DNA of 64,000 nt from Colwellia sp. PAMC 21821 (GCF_002077175.1 NZ_CP014943.1:2728001-2792000), one strand, 5' to 3'; shown: positions 26,475-36,885, counted from the first letter of the stretch. Notes: generated by a model from the sequence alone, not told the origin. Translations and numbers: made by a program.

Positions 26475-27562
26475 GTTCGTCAATAAAAAATACCGATAAA
26501 GCGCCCGTAAAAGTAATGAGTAATAAAAAGCAAAGAGCGGTAGTTATTTGCCCTGGACGAGGGACTTACAATAAAGAAGAACTAGGATATTTGCAGCGTT
26601 TGCATAGCGATAAAACCGAAATAGTTTCTCTAATTGATGATTTTCGTGACAGCAAAGGACAAATAAAAGTTGCTGAACTTGATGGCATGGAAAATTACAG
26701 CATGCGCACTCACACTGCCGGCGAAAATGCTTCCGCACTTATTTATGCTTGTGCGTTATCAGATTACCAAGCGATTAATAAAGACGAGTTTGACATTGTC
26801 GCGGTTACTGGCAACTCTATGGGTTGGTATATCGCCTTAGCCGTTGCTGGCGCTTTAAAGCCAAAACAGGCTATTGAGCTAATTAATACCATGGGTTCGA
26901 TGATGACAAACGGTGTTATTGGTGGACAAATGATTTACCCCATCATTAACGATGAATGGAAAATTGACCAAGAGCAAGAACAAAAGGTGATGCAATGGTT
27001 AACACAGGCAAATCAGCCAAGTGATTGTGAAGTTTATATCTCAATTAATTTAGGTGGTTATCTTGTTTTTGGTGGTAACAAAGCGGGCTTAAAAGCGTTA
27101 GAGGCTCTACTGCCAGTGGTGCAGGAACGTTACCCGATGAATTTATTTAACCATGCGGCTTTTCATACACCGCTGCTGCATGATGTTTCAAAGCGAGCGA
27201 TGGCACTGATGTCAGCAGAATTGTTTAATGCCCCTGAAATACCATTAATCGATGGCTTAGGAAAAATTTGGCAACCTTATAGCTGCGATGTTGAGCAATT
27301 ACATTACTATACGCTAAGTACACAAGTAGTAGAGCCTTATAACTTCTCTAAAGCTATAGAGGTAGCCATAAAAGAGTTTGCCCCAGACAAGCTTATTATT
27401 TTGGGTCCAGGTGCGACTTTAGGTGGGGCAGTGGCACAGAGCTTGATTAGTCATGACTGGCTAAATTTAACCAGTAAAGCTGATTTTATAGCTCAGCAAA
27501 AACAAGCACCTTATATACTCGCGATGGGATTAGCTGAACAACGTAAAAGTGTCGTATTATAG
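26471..27562 (+). CDS. Malonyl-CoA:ACP transacylase-like protein
   Basis: A 363-aa acyltransferase-fold protein. The nucleophile elbow is VTGNSMGWY (Ser116), and the His lies in NHAAFHTPLL. FabD-like features include ICPGRG at the start, GQM near 160 and ILGPGATLGG near the end. It is not the fatty-acid fabD locus. I chose ATG 26471, which overlaps the E1 stop as ATGA; translation is therefore coupled to the fused E1. It may transfer the acyl group made by E1, but no ACP or ketosynthase is nearby. Confidence 0.78.
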   Translation: MSSSIKNTDKAPVKVMSNKKQRAVVICPGRGTYNKEELGYLQRLHSDKTEIVSLIDDFRDSKGQIKVAELDGMENYSMRTHTAGENASALIYACALSDYQAINKDEFDIVAVTGNSMGWYIALAVAGALKPKQAIELINTMGSMMTNGVIGGQMIYPIINDEWKIDQEQEQKVMQWLTQANQPSDCEVYISINLGGYLVFGGNKAGLKALEALLPVVQERYPMNLFNHAAFHTPLLHDVSKRAMALMSAELFNAPEIPLIDGLGKIWQPYSCDVEQLHYYTLSTQVVEPYNFSKAIEVAIKEFAPDKLIILGPGATLGGAVAQSLISHDWLNLTSKADFIAQQKQAPYILAMGLAEQRKSVVL

Positions 27563-27589
27563 GCTTTGAAGAACAAAATTAGCATTCGA

Positions 27590-27628
27590 GTATAAAATAA
27601 AATAGCTGAAAAAATATTTATTTTATAC
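27590..27628 (+). promoter_or_regulatory. 12-bp perfect inverted repeat upstream of argR
   Basis: GTATAAAATAAA (27590-27601) and TTTATTTTATAC (27617-27628) are exact complements 15 bp apart, 36 bp before the argR start. The AT-rich arms resemble tandem ARG boxes, and argR is commonly autoregulated. It could instead be a weak terminator for the upstream operon. Confidence 0.4.
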
Positions 27629-27663
27629 AATAGGCATAAGATATTTTCGTTTTGAGTTAAATA

Positions 27664-28143
27664 ATGACCACAAGCCGTAAAAAAAATGAAGCAGAATTAA
27701 TACTTGCGTTTAAAGCATTACTAAAAGAACAATGCTATGGCTCACAAAGTCAACTTGCTGAAGCCCTAGCTGAGCAAGGCTTTAAGAATATGTCGCAGGC
27801 GAAGATTTCACGCTTGTTGTCTAAACTGGGCGCGGTAAAAATGCGCAATGCCAGTGATCAAGTCGTATATATCTTGCCTGATGAGTTAGCCGTACCAAAA
27901 TCAAAGCAAGCTATTCAATCTGTGGTGATCAGTGTAAAACATAATAATATGCAGATTATTTTAAAAACAGGTATTGGTGGCGCGCCATTAATTTCAAGAA
28001 TGTTAGACAGCTTGGGTGAGTCGACCGGTATTTTAGGCACCTTAGCGGGTGACGATACTATATTTATCGCACCAACCAATGTTGATCGTATAGATGAAAT
28101 AACCAAAGATATCAGTTTGTTATTAGGTGTTTCATCATCATAG
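27664..28143 (+). CDS. argR: Arginine repressor ArgR
   Basis: A 159-aa regulator of arginine biosynthesis and catabolism. The N-terminal winged HTH (SQSQLAEALAEQGFKNMSQAKISRLLSKLGAVK) binds ARG boxes. The C-terminal domain forms the hexamer and binds arginine with GTLAGDDTIF, the family hallmark. In many gammaproteobacteria argR is opposite mdh; that partner is absent here. Confidence 0.95.
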   Translation: MTTSRKKNEAELILAFKALLKEQCYGSQSQLAEALAEQGFKNMSQAKISRLLSKLGAVKMRNASDQVVYILPDELAVPKSKQAIQSVVISVKHNNMQIILKTGIGGAPLISRMLDSLGESTGILGTLAGDDTIFIAPTNVDRIDEITKDISLLLGVSSS

Positions 28144-28326
28144 TTTAATATTAACGGTTTAACATTAACGGTTTAACCGCTATTTATTTACTGCAATTTT
28201 AGGTAAATGGTTTTAAATTTTAAGCCTCAAGCTTTGAGAACTAAATCTAACTGAAAAGTTTTTAGGTTGGGGTTTCTCCCACCATATTGATTTTATGATG
28301 TATTGAACATAATAAAGTGTTTTAGA

Positions 28327-28354
28327 GATAAACCCTGATTTTCATGGGTTTATC
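28327..28354. terminator. Hairpin between argR and galM
   Basis: GATAAACCC and GGGTTTATC form a perfect 9-bp stem with a 10-nt loop. It lies between convergent genes, so it may end transcription from both sides, although the T runs are short. Confidence 0.5.
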
Positions 28355-28425
28355 TTGCTTCTATCAAATGCTTGCCACTTTTAGCTAAAGTATGGTCGAT
28401 GATTATTTTTGCTTTAGTTCTTCAG

Positions 28426-29514
28426 TTATCGAGCTTTAAATACAAAGCGCGTTTGACTATAAAAAGGTTGGTCTGGTCGAAGTATTGTATTTTTTATATC
28501 GGCACCGGTATCACGGTTAGCTAACCTTTGTGGTTCAAAACAAAAACCGGAGTGTTTTTGATATACGCAGTTTTCTTTACCTGTTTGGCTACCATCAATA
28601 TAATTAGCGGTATATAAAATCAAGCAAGGTTGGTCGCTATACATCGTTAATTCACGCCCAGAGCTTGGTTCAAATGCTCTAGCCGCAAATACTTCGCCAC
28701 TGATAGCATTATCATTCGTTAACCAATAATTGTCGTATCCTTTAGCGATAAGCACTTGTTCGTCATCTGAGTTGATGTTTTTGCCTAAAACAGTCAATTG
28801 GCTGAAGTCGTGCGCGCTCTTTAGCACTGCTCTAATTTCACCTGTTGGATAAATGCGTTCATTCATCGGTAAAAAATACTCAGCGCTTAGTTGGATTTGA
28901 TGCTGGTAGATATCACCTGAATTGTGTCCTGCGAGATTAAAGTAACTATGCTGAGTGAGGTTAATTATCGTGGTTTTATCAGTGCTGGCAAAATATTCTA
29001 CGGTCAATTCATTATTATTGTTTAGGCTATATTTTACTTTAAAATCAACATTTCCGGGAAAACCGTTATCACCATCAGGGCTAGTGTGATGCAGTAATAA
29101 ACTTGCATTTTCATCCGAACTTTCGGTGGATGCCTGCCAAAGTTGCTTGTTTAACGCTTTAAAGCCACCGTGCAGTTGGTTGTCACTATTATTCATCTCC
29201 AGTTGATAGTATTTGTCGTCAATAGACAATTGCCCTTGATCAATACGCCCAGCATAACGACCAATAATAGCGCCCAAATAATAAGGATCATTTTCATATG
29301 ATTCAATATTGTCGTAGCCCAGCACTATATCGCTTGAATTTCCGTGTTTATCTACTGTTTCAAGCGCAACAATAATACCGCCATAATTACTGATTTTAAC
29401 TTGCACGCCATGACTATTTTCTAAAGTGAAAAGTTGTGCTTTTTCACCACTGCGTAATTTGCCAAAATCGCACTGAGTGATCTTTGGGCTGCTAATGTAG
29501 GGAACCGTTGGCAT
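28426..29514 (-). CDS. galM: Aldose 1-epimerase
   Basis: A 362-aa mutarotase that interconverts alpha and beta aldoses. Seen are NYGGIIVALETVD, YLGAIIGRYAGRI, NQLHGG, NLTQHSYFNLAGH with the catalytic His, and SGFCFEPQ with the catalytic Glu near the end. There is no signal peptide, so it is cytoplasmic. No other galactose genes lie nearby. Confidence 0.92.
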   Translation of the reverse strand: MPTVPYISSPKITQCDFGKLRSGEKAQLFTLENSHGVQVKISNYGGIIVALETVDKHGNSSDIVLGYDNIESYENDPYYLGAIIGRYAGRIDQGQLSIDDKYYQLEMNNSDNQLHGGFKALNKQLWQASTESSDENASLLLHHTSPDGDNGFPGNVDFKVKYSLNNNNELTVEYFASTDKTTIINLTQHSYFNLAGHNSGDIYQHQIQLSAEYFLPMNERIYPTGEIRAVLKSAHDFSQLTVLGKNINSDDEQVLIAKGYDNYWLTNDNAISGEVFAARAFEPSSGRELTMYSDQPCLILYTANYIDGSQTGKENCVYQKHSGFCFEPQRLANRDTGADIKNTILRPDQPFYSQTRFVFKAR

Positions 29515-29685
29515 ATATGGATGACACTCATAAAAAATAGAAAGTCTATACTAGCAAGGAGCTTAAGACATTGTATAGTAAAGAATGTTAGCAAGAACAG
29601 GTGAAATTCGAATATAAAATGACAACAGTTAGCTAAAGCACCAACTGTTGATTTTTAATCGAGGGATTGCGATTTGTGGCTGTGG

Positions 29686-30657
29686 TTAGTGACTACGATT
29701 AGCCGCAATATGCGCCAGTGAAATCAAAGCTTGTTTATGCTCAGACTCAGGTAGCATTGCAATGGCATTTATTGCCTTATCGGCTTCTTGCTCGGCCTTT
29801 TTCTGGGTATAAACTAAAGAGCCCGTTTGTTTCATGGCGGCGAGTATGTCATCGAGGTGGTCCATACCATTGCCATGTTCAATGGCGTCGCGAATTAAGG
29901 CTTTTTGTTGGTCAGTACCGTGTTTCATCGCATACAAAAGTGGCAAGGTCGGCTTACCTTCAGCGAGGTCGTCACCAACATTTTTGCCCATTTCTTGTGC
30001 GTCAGCAGTATAGTCCATAATATCGTCAACTAACTGAAAAGCAGTACCTAAGTGTTTACCGTAATTCAGCATCGCTAATTCTGTAGCATCATCTTGCTTA
30101 GCGATAACAGCCGCTAGTCGCGTTGCTGCTTCAAATAATTTTGCGGTTTTGCAGTAGATAACTTTCATGTAGCTATCTTCTGTGGTGTCAGGATCATTAC
30201 AATTCATCAATTGCAGCACTTCACCTTCAGCAATAATATTGGTTGCATCGGATAAAATATCCATGATTCTTAAGTTGCTTAACTCACTCATCATTTGAAA
30301 TGAACGAGAATACAAAAAATCACCAACTAATACGCTAGCACTATTACCGAACATCGCATTCGCTGTTTCACGACCGCGGCGCATATTCGATTCGTCAACA
30401 ACATCGTCATGTAAAAGAGTTGAAGTATGGATAAACTCTACAATTGCCGCGAGTTGTAAATGCTCTTCACCTTTATAACCAATAGCTCTTGCTGCTAATA
30501 CGGTGAGCAATGGGCGCATACGCTTACCGCCACCATTAACAATATAAACACCTAATTGATTGATTAGCGCAACGTCGGAATGAAGTTTCGAAAAGATAAG
30601 ATCGTTGACAGCGGTCATGTCTTGTTGAGCCAAAGCTTGGATATTTTTTATATTCAT
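29686..30657 (-). CDS. ispB: Octaprenyl diphosphate synthase
   Basis: A 323-aa trans-prenyltransferase that makes the side chain of ubiquinone/menaquinone. The two Asp-rich motifs are LLHDDVVDESNMRRG and LVDDIMDY, with GGGKRMRP upstream. I chose ATG 30657 (MNIKNIQAL) over 30669 because it gives the length of E. coli IspB. It is divergent from rplU-rpmA-obgE, as in E. coli. Confidence 0.95.
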   Translation of the reverse strand: MNIKNIQALAQQDMTAVNDLIFSKLHSDVALINQLGVYIVNGGGKRMRPLLTVLAARAIGYKGEEHLQLAAIVEFIHTSTLLHDDVVDESNMRRGRETANAMFGNSASVLVGDFLYSRSFQMMSELSNLRIMDILSDATNIIAEGEVLQLMNCNDPDTTEDSYMKVIYCKTAKLFEAATRLAAVIAKQDDATELAMLNYGKHLGTAFQLVDDIMDYTADAQEMGKNVGDDLAEGKPTLPLLYAMKHGTDQQKALIRDAIEHGNGMDHLDDILAAMKQTGSLVYTQKKAEQEADKAINAIAMLPESEHKQALISLAHIAANRSH

Positions 30658-31059
30658 AGAGCGTAACAAGTTACCTTAATTGAGCATTATACCAAGTGAA
30701 ATAAATAATCGAACATTTTAAGGCGACCTAAATATCCCATATTTGCGGTGCTTGCAGGCACTTTATGTTTAGTTTGGAACAATAAACATGCGCTCTTAAA
30801 TATTTATTCTCGTTTATAACGGTTCATTTACTTAATTCAATTAGTATTTAGTGTTAGAATACTAGTAATTTCACGGGGTAATTTTACACGAAATTCATGA
30901 CGATAGAAGTTTTGTGAGCAAGAAGTTTTTACTTTAGTAAAAATAATAATAAATCATTACTTTTATGCTTGCTCTAACCGATTTCTTCGCGTAGAATTCG
31001 CGCCCTATAATTTTAAATTTAAGCGTCGTCCATAGATGATGACGCAGTACGGAGTAGCT
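30658..31059. other. Divergent ispB/rplU control region with a structured leader
   Basis: 402 bp that must carry promoters both ways. At 30916-30974, just before rplU, GAGCAAG and CTTGCTC bracket an inner hairpin (TTTTTAC/GTAAAAA), a possible leader structure of the ribosomal protein mRNA. A word ACCAAGTGAAATAAATAA near 30692 resembles short dispersed elements of this genome. No ORF is evident. Confidence 0.45.
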
Positions 31060-31371
31060 ATGTACGCGGTATTCCAAAGCGGTGGTAAACAGCATCGTGT
31101 AACTGAAGGCCAAACAGTTCGTTTAGAGAAAATTGAACTTGAAATTGGTGCTGCAGTAGAATTCGAAAACGTTTTAATGATCGCCGATGGCGAGAGCATC
31201 AATGTAGGCGCGCCTTACATTGCTGGTGGTAAAGTTGTGGCTGAGGTTGTAAACCAAGGTCGCGCTGACAAAGTTAAAATTGTTAAATTTAAACGTCGTA
31301 AGCATTCACGCAAAGAAGCGGGCCATCGTCAATGGTTCACTGAAGTGAAAATTACTGGCATTAACGGCTAA
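31060..31371 (+). CDS. rplU: 50S ribosomal protein L21
   Basis: A 103-aa protein starting [14 protein letters not shown], with [23 protein letters not shown] near the end, the L21 signature. I chose the start at 31060, behind GGAG, rather than the in-frame ATG at 31036. It leads the conserved rplU-rpmA pair, 16 bp apart. Confidence 0.97.
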   Translation: MYAVFQSGGKQHRVTEGQTVRLEKIELEIGAAVEFENVLMIADGESINVGAPYIAGGKVVAEVVNQGRADKVKIVKFKRRKHSRKEAGHRQWFTEVKITGING

Positions 31372-31387
31372 TTAGGAGCGATTTACA

Positions 31388-31645
31388 ATGGCACATAAGA
31401 AAGCTGCGGGTAGTACACGTAACGGTCGTGATTCAGAAGCTAAACGCCTAGGTGTTAAACGTTTTGGCGGCGAAGCTGTTTTAGCGGGTAACATTATTGT
31501 TCGTCAACGTGGTACTCGTTTCCACGCTGGTAGCAACATGGGTATCGGTAAAGACCACACTCTATTTGCTTTATCTGATGGTAAAGTACAATTTGAAGTT
31601 AAAGGTCCTAAAAACCGCAAGTTTGTAAGCATCATTGCTGAGTAG
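31388..31645 (+). CDS. rpmA: 50S ribosomal protein L27
   Basis: An 85-aa protein starting [16 protein letters not shown] and containing [10 protein letters not shown], the L27 hallmark. The N-terminal tail reaches the peptidyl-transferase centre. It needs no N-terminal trimming, unlike in Firmicutes. AGGAG precedes it, and a strong terminator follows. Confidence 0.97.
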   Translation: MAHKKAAGSTRNGRDSEAKRLGVKRFGGEAVLAGNIIVRQRGTRFHAGSNMGIGKDHTLFALSDGKVQFEVKGPKNRKFVSIIAE

Positions 31646-31661
31646 TAATACGCAAACTTAT

Positions 31662-31692
31662 AAAACCCTGCTGTTACGCAGGGTTTTTTTTT
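31662..31692 (+). terminator. Terminator after rpmA
   Basis: AAAACCCTGC and GCAGGGTTTT form a 10-bp stem with a 6-nt loop and a long T tract. It separates rpmA from obgE, which must have its own promoter or readthrough. Confidence 0.9.
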
Positions 31693-31807
31693 GCAGGTAA
31701 TTTATAGTAATCCGTTACAAATTGTATAAAAAATGACATTGTTCAATCCAAATTGAAATAAATCATTTATAATATGTAGCAGAAAATAAAATTTTGGAGT
31801 GTTTTAA

Positions 31808-32974
<1,167 letters not shown>

Positions 32975-33043
32975 ATTTGTAATCTACCAGCGTTCGATTT
33001 AAGCCTTTATCATACGGTTAAGCGCTAAATAAAAGTGTTAAAA

Positions 33044-33073
33044 GGCGGTTTGTTATTTACATAATAAACCGCC
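33044..33073 (+). terminator. Hairpin after obgE
   Basis: GGCGGTTT and AAACCGCC form the stem with extra TTAT/ATAA pairing inside; it lies 70 bp after the obgE stop and just before the tandem repeats. The T tract is missing, so termination is likely but not certain. Confidence 0.55.
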
Positions 33074-33091
33074 AAGCTTTCAAGTGGTATC

Positions 33092-33379
33092 TATCAAATT
33101 CTATCAAGCAAAGCCTATCAAACTCTTTCAAGTAACGCCTATCAAATTCTATCAAGCAAAGCCTATCAAACTCTTTCAAGTAACGCCTATCAAATTCTAT
33201 CAAGCAAAGCCTATCAAACTCTTTCAAGTAACGCCTATCAAACTCTTTCAAGTAACGCCTATCAAATTCTATCAAGCAAAGCCTATCAAACTCTTTCAAG
33301 TAACGCCTATCAAACTCTATCAAGTAACGCCTATCAAACTCTATCAAGTAAAGCCTATCAATCTATATCAAATAAACCC
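33092..33379. repeat. 24-bp tandem repeat, 12 units
   Basis: Twelve contiguous 24-bp units begin with TATCAA. Two versions occur: A (TATCAAATTCTATCAAGC, then AAAGCC) and B (TATCAAACTCTTTCAAGT, then AACGCC). The order is A B A B A B B A B, then two mixed B-like units and a diverged last one. There are no spacers, so it is not CRISPR. Because 24 is a multiple of 3, open frames run through on both strands with 8-residue repeats; I do not consider them genes. It lies between the convergent ends of obgE and moeB. Confidence 0.9.
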
Positions 33380-33395
33380 TGACAAATCCTCTAAC

Positions 33396-34142
33396 TTACA
33401 CTGAGCATATAGGGCATTTAGCCTGTTTTTTCATAGCGAATTGCTGCCATGAGTTATTTAAACCATCAAAAATATTCAGTTGATTTGTTGCCACGGGATA
33501 ACCGGTTAAAAACTTAATCGCCTGTAACGCTTGCATGCCACCAATAATCGCTAATACGGGGCCTAATATGCCGATGGTTTGGCAATTATTTTCGGGCGCT
33601 TTTTTATTAGCAGGAAATAAACATTGATAGCAAGCGCTGTCAGCTATGTTTGGGTTAACGAACATATGTTGACCGTCAAAACCTGTTGCCGCCCCAATGA
33701 CTAGGGGTTTCTTATGTTCTATACATTTTTGATTAATAAGATAACGGGTGGTTATGTTGTCAGTGCAATCGAGTACTAAGTCAACGAGGGGAAAATAGTA
33801 ATCGGCAAGCTCTTCATCGAGCATTTCATCAAGCACTTCTATATTGGTACTGCTATTAAGTTGCTGTAATTTCTCTGCGCTAGTATCTGCTTTATTTTGG
33901 CCGATATCGGTTTCACTGAACAGTATCTGCCGGTGTAAGTTGGATATTTCAATGCTATCGCCATCAGCAACATAAATATTGCCAACCCCTGCGGCATTTA
34001 AGTAAAGGCTAACAGGATTACCTAAACCACCAACACCAATAATTAAGATGCTGGCATTTTTAAGGGCTTGTTGACCTTCTTCACCCAAGCCTTTTAACAT
34101 AGTTTGACGGCTAAAGCGTAATTGTTCTTGATTGCTAAGCAT
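33396..34142 (-). CDS. moeB: MoeB-type adenylyltransferase
   Basis: A 248-aa E1-like enzyme that adenylates the C-terminal Gly of MoaD for molybdopterin synthesis. Seen are the ATP-binding loop ILIIGVGGLGNPVSLYL, the DNLHRQ-type motif (SNLHRQILF) and four zinc Cys (CYQC and CPIC). I chose ATG 34142; it overlaps the modC stop by 8 bp. It is the last gene of the molybdenum operon. ThiF-type sulfur-carrier activation is a related alternative, but context favours MoeB. Confidence 0.88.
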   Translation of the reverse strand: MLSNQEQLRFSRQTMLKGLGEEGQQALKNASILIIGVGGLGNPVSLYLNAAGVGNIYVADGDSIEISNLHRQILFSETDIGQNKADTSAEKLQQLNSSTNIEVLDEMLDEELADYYFPLVDLVLDCTDNITTRYLINQKCIEHKKPLVIGAATGFDGQHMFVNPNIADSACYQCLFPANKKAPENNCQTIGILGPVLAIIGGMQALQAIKFLTGYPVATNQLNIFDGLNNSWQQFAMKKQAKCPICSV

Positions 34143-35370
34143 GGTGTGTTGGCTCCGTATAATGATAACTATGTACAGCATTTGCTTTGAATTGAATAAA
34201 CACGATTGCATGTGTGGTTAGCGCCATGCGTTTTGCTGACCACAGACTGATTTGAGCATAAAACTTTTGCTCACCGGCATTTAGCGTGATTAACGCATTG
34301 GTATTACTGTAGTCAATTGCACTAATAGTTGCCGACAAGTGATTTACAATTGAGCTATGTTCAGGCTTTGTTGTACTGATACTAATATCGCGTGCATAAA
34401 TAATAAAGGGTAGTTGCTGGCCAATTAAGCGCGGGTTGCTGGTCTGTTCAAGTATTGGTGAATATATGCTGTGATTACTGCTTTGATTACCGCTCTGTAA
34501 TGTAGGCAGTGAAAGACGGGTTAGACCGTAATCAGGTAAATGCTCAGCGATTGTTAACGATAAACTCGTTTTAGGGCTAGTCTCGCCTCGGCTATTTAAG
34601 TCATGAATAGCTTGGTGAATAGGGGCTGATTGACTCATTTTTCCTGCTGAAACTATCACTAATTGATCGGCGATATATTGTAATTCACTTAAACTGTGAC
34701 TGACATAAAGCATGGGTAGCTTAAGTTGCTGCTGAATAGCTTTTAAAATGGTTAACATCTGTGATTTAGTGGTTTTATCTAAGGCACTAAAGGGTTCATC
34801 CAATAACAGTAATTTAGGCTCTGCTAATAATGCTCGAGCAATGGACACTCGTTGTTTTTCACCACCGGAAAGCTGTGTGACATTTTGATGCTGTAGTTTG
34901 GTTAGTTGCGTTAATGTCAGTACTTTATCAATGGTTAGTTGTCGGTTTTTTTGCCGCTTAGCGCCATAAGCTAAATTTTCATAAACCGTTAAGTGCGGAA
35001 ATAAACGACTGTCTTGAAAAACTAAGCCAATTTGTCTTTTTTCAGCTTTAATAAAGCACTTGTTGTCGCTGTTTTGTAACGCTACGCCATTTAATGATAG
35101 TTGGCCATTTGCCCGGTGTTCAAGGCCGGCAATAACGCGTAGTAAGGTCGATTTACCTGAACCAGAGTCGCCATAGATACCGGTAATGCCTGAGATGCTA
35201 ATCGTTTGTTCAATGGACACTGCAAAACTATTAAACGCTAATGTAAATGCCAAAGATAATTCTGAAGATATAGTTCGCTCAGGGTTTTCAGCGAGTGACT
35301 TTTTGTCGGCTATAGCTTTGATATAAGGTTGTTGATTTGAGTTGTTAACGTCAGGCATATCGCTCATCAC
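34135..35370 (-). CDS. modC: Molybdate ABC transporter ATP-binding protein
   Basis: A 411-aa ATPase. Walker A is GDSGSGKSTLL, the signature LSGGEKQRVS, Walker B LLLLDEPFSALD, and the switch His is in YVSHSL. The C-terminal 70 or so residues form a TOBE (molybdate-binding) domain. It powers ModB and is regulated by substrate. An N-terminal extension of about 40 residues is longer than in E. coli ModC. The start overlaps the modB stop by 4 bp (ATGA). Confidence 0.93.
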   Translation of the reverse strand: MMSDMPDVNNSNQQPYIKAIADKKSLAENPERTISSELSLAFTLAFNSFAVSIEQTISISGITGIYGDSGSGKSTLLRVIAGLEHRANGQLSLNGVALQNSDNKCFIKAEKRQIGLVFQDSRLFPHLTVYENLAYGAKRQKNRQLTIDKVLTLTQLTKLQHQNVTQLSGGEKQRVSIARALLAEPKLLLLDEPFSALDKTTKSQMLTILKAIQQQLKLPMLYVSHSLSELQYIADQLVIVSAGKMSQSAPIHQAIHDLNSRGETSPKTSLSLTIAEHLPDYGLTRLSLPTLQSGNQSSNHSIYSPILEQTSNPRLIGQQLPFIIYARDISISTTKPEHSSIVNHLSATISAIDYSNTNALITLNAGEQKFYAQISLWSAKRMALTTHAIVFIQFKANAVHSYHYTEPTHHA

Positions 35371-36062
35371 TTTGCTAAGTCCTTTTGCTTACTGGTAAAA
35401 TTGTTACCTAGCAGATATACAAAAGACAACAGTAATAATGACGCAATAAGTAGGCCTGCTGACAACAAATGGGCGTTAGCATAGTTAAACGCTTCAACAT
35501 GATCGAATAAAGCGATTGATAAAACTCTTGTTTCTCCGGGAATATTACCGCCAATCATCAGCACCACGCCAAATTCACCTACGGTATGGGCAAAACCTAA
35601 TACGGTAGCGGTAATGAAGCTGGCCTTAGTTAAGGGAAAAACGACACTAAAAAATCTATCTAGCGGACCTGCGCCAAGCATAGCTGCTGCTTCTAAGTGC
35701 TGATCGCCAAGTTGTTCAAAAGCCTTTTGCAATGGTTGTACAACAAAGGGTAGGGAATAAAGTACGGAACCAATAACAATAGCACTGAAACTAAAGGCTA
35801 ATTGGCTGCCTGTAGCACTTTGCCATAACTCTCCAGGTAAAGAGGTCGGTGAAAACGCCAATAGTAAATAAAAGCCTAATACAGTAGGTGGCAATACTAA
35901 GGGTAAAGCGACAATTGCTTCAAAAAAAACTTTAAATCGACTTTGCCATTTAGCTAAATACCATGCCATCGGCGTACCTAATAATAGGAGGATAACGGTG
36001 GTAATCGCAGCCATTTTTAAGGTGGTGACAAGGGCGAGTAAGTCAGCTGAAAGATCAGTCAT
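35367..36062 (-). CDS. modB: Molybdate ABC transporter permease
   Basis: A 231-aa inner-membrane protein with five or six hydrophobic helices. The coupling loop EAAAMLGAGPLDRFFSVVFPL is the EAA motif that contacts ModC. LPPTVLGFYLL is typical of ModB. It overlaps modA by 8 bp and modC by 4 bp, so translation is coupled. Confidence 0.94.
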   Translation of the reverse strand: MTDLSADLLALVTTLKMAAITTVILLLLGTPMAWYLAKWQSRFKVFFEAIVALPLVLPPTVLGFYLLLAFSPTSLPGELWQSATGSQLAFSFSAIVIGSVLYSLPFVVQPLQKAFEQLGDQHLEAAAMLGAGPLDRFFSVVFPLTKASFITATVLGFAHTVGEFGVVLMIGGNIPGETRVLSIALFDHVEAFNYANAHLLSAGLLIASLLLLSFVYLLGNNFTSKQKDLAK

Positions 36063-36885
36063 TTTTTGCCTTAACCTGAGTGTTATCTCGTGGTGATTTT
36101 ACTGGCAAGTAGCCCAGTGCTTGTAATGTTTTTTGGCTACTAACTTGTAGTATAAAGTCACTTACTTGTTGGGCTAATTCAACTTGTTGACTAGACTTTA
36201 CAATCACTAGCTGTTGGGCAATAGGTTGATAATATGCCGTCGGCATAATTATCCCCTGATAGTTATTGATGACTAATTGACTATACGCCACTATGCCTAA
36301 AGGGACGGCTTGACTTCGAACTTGTTGAAAGGTTTGGCTAATATTTATACCGGTGATTAATTGATTTTTTAACTTCGGCCATAGCGATAAATGTTGCAAG
36401 GCTTGCTGGGCCGCTTTGCCATAGGGCGCAGTATCGGGATTGGCGATGGCTAACTTACCGGTATAATGATTAAGCTCATTTAAGCTCTGTAATGGTTGAG
36501 TGGCAGACCATAAAGCAATTTGCCCATAAGCATAAGTTTGACGACTATGCTTTATTATCAGCTTTTCTTGTTCAAGTAATTCTGGTCGGACTGAGTCAGC
36601 GGATAGAAATAAATCAAACGGTGCACCATGTTTTATTTGCTGATAAAGCGTACCCGTAGCCGCACTGATAATTTGATAATTAATCTGATCTTTATTCGGT
36701 AAGTCAGCCAATAATATTTTAAGTGCAGGAGCAAAGTTAGCCGCTACAGCAATACGTAAAGGCTTGGTTTGCTTTTGTTGGTCAACAGCAAAAACGTAGC
36801 TAGTTTGTAAGGCTAGCCACATAATCGTAAGCGCAATGAATATTTGCGCTAACTTGGGTAAGTGCTTCAGCATTAAATTGGGCAT
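36055..36885 (-). CDS. modA: Molybdate-binding periplasmic protein
   Basis: A 276-aa protein with a signal peptide (hydrophobic stretch ending near residue 33). The mature part begins RIAVAANFAPALK and contains ISAATGTLYQQIKHGAPFDLFLSAD, typical of ModA, where Ser and Ala backbone groups bind molybdate or tungstate. It delivers oxyanion to ModB. It is 23 bp after moaB and overlaps modB by 8 bp. Confidence 0.92.
   Translation of the reverse strand: MPNLMLKHLPKLAQIFIALTIMWLALQTSYVFAVDQQKQTKPLRIAVAANFAPALKILLADLPNKDQINYQIISAATGTLYQQIKHGAPFDLFLSADSVRPELLEQEKLIIKHSRQTYAYGQIALWSATQPLQSLNELNHYTGKLAIANPDTAPYGKAAQQALQHLSLWPKLKNQLITGINISQTFQQVRSQAVPLGIVAYSQLVINNYQGIIMPTAYYQPIAQQLVIVKSSQQVELAQQVSDFILQVSSQKTLQALGYLPVKSPRDNTQVKAKND

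Noticed and set aside
33092..33379. CRISPR array
   Set aside because: Units are contiguous, with no spacers between them, and no cas gene lies in the window.
33057..33404. Open frames on both strands through the 24-bp repeats
   Set aside because: The unit length is a multiple of three, so any stop-free unit gives a long frame. The products are only 8-residue repeats and have no ribosome site or family.
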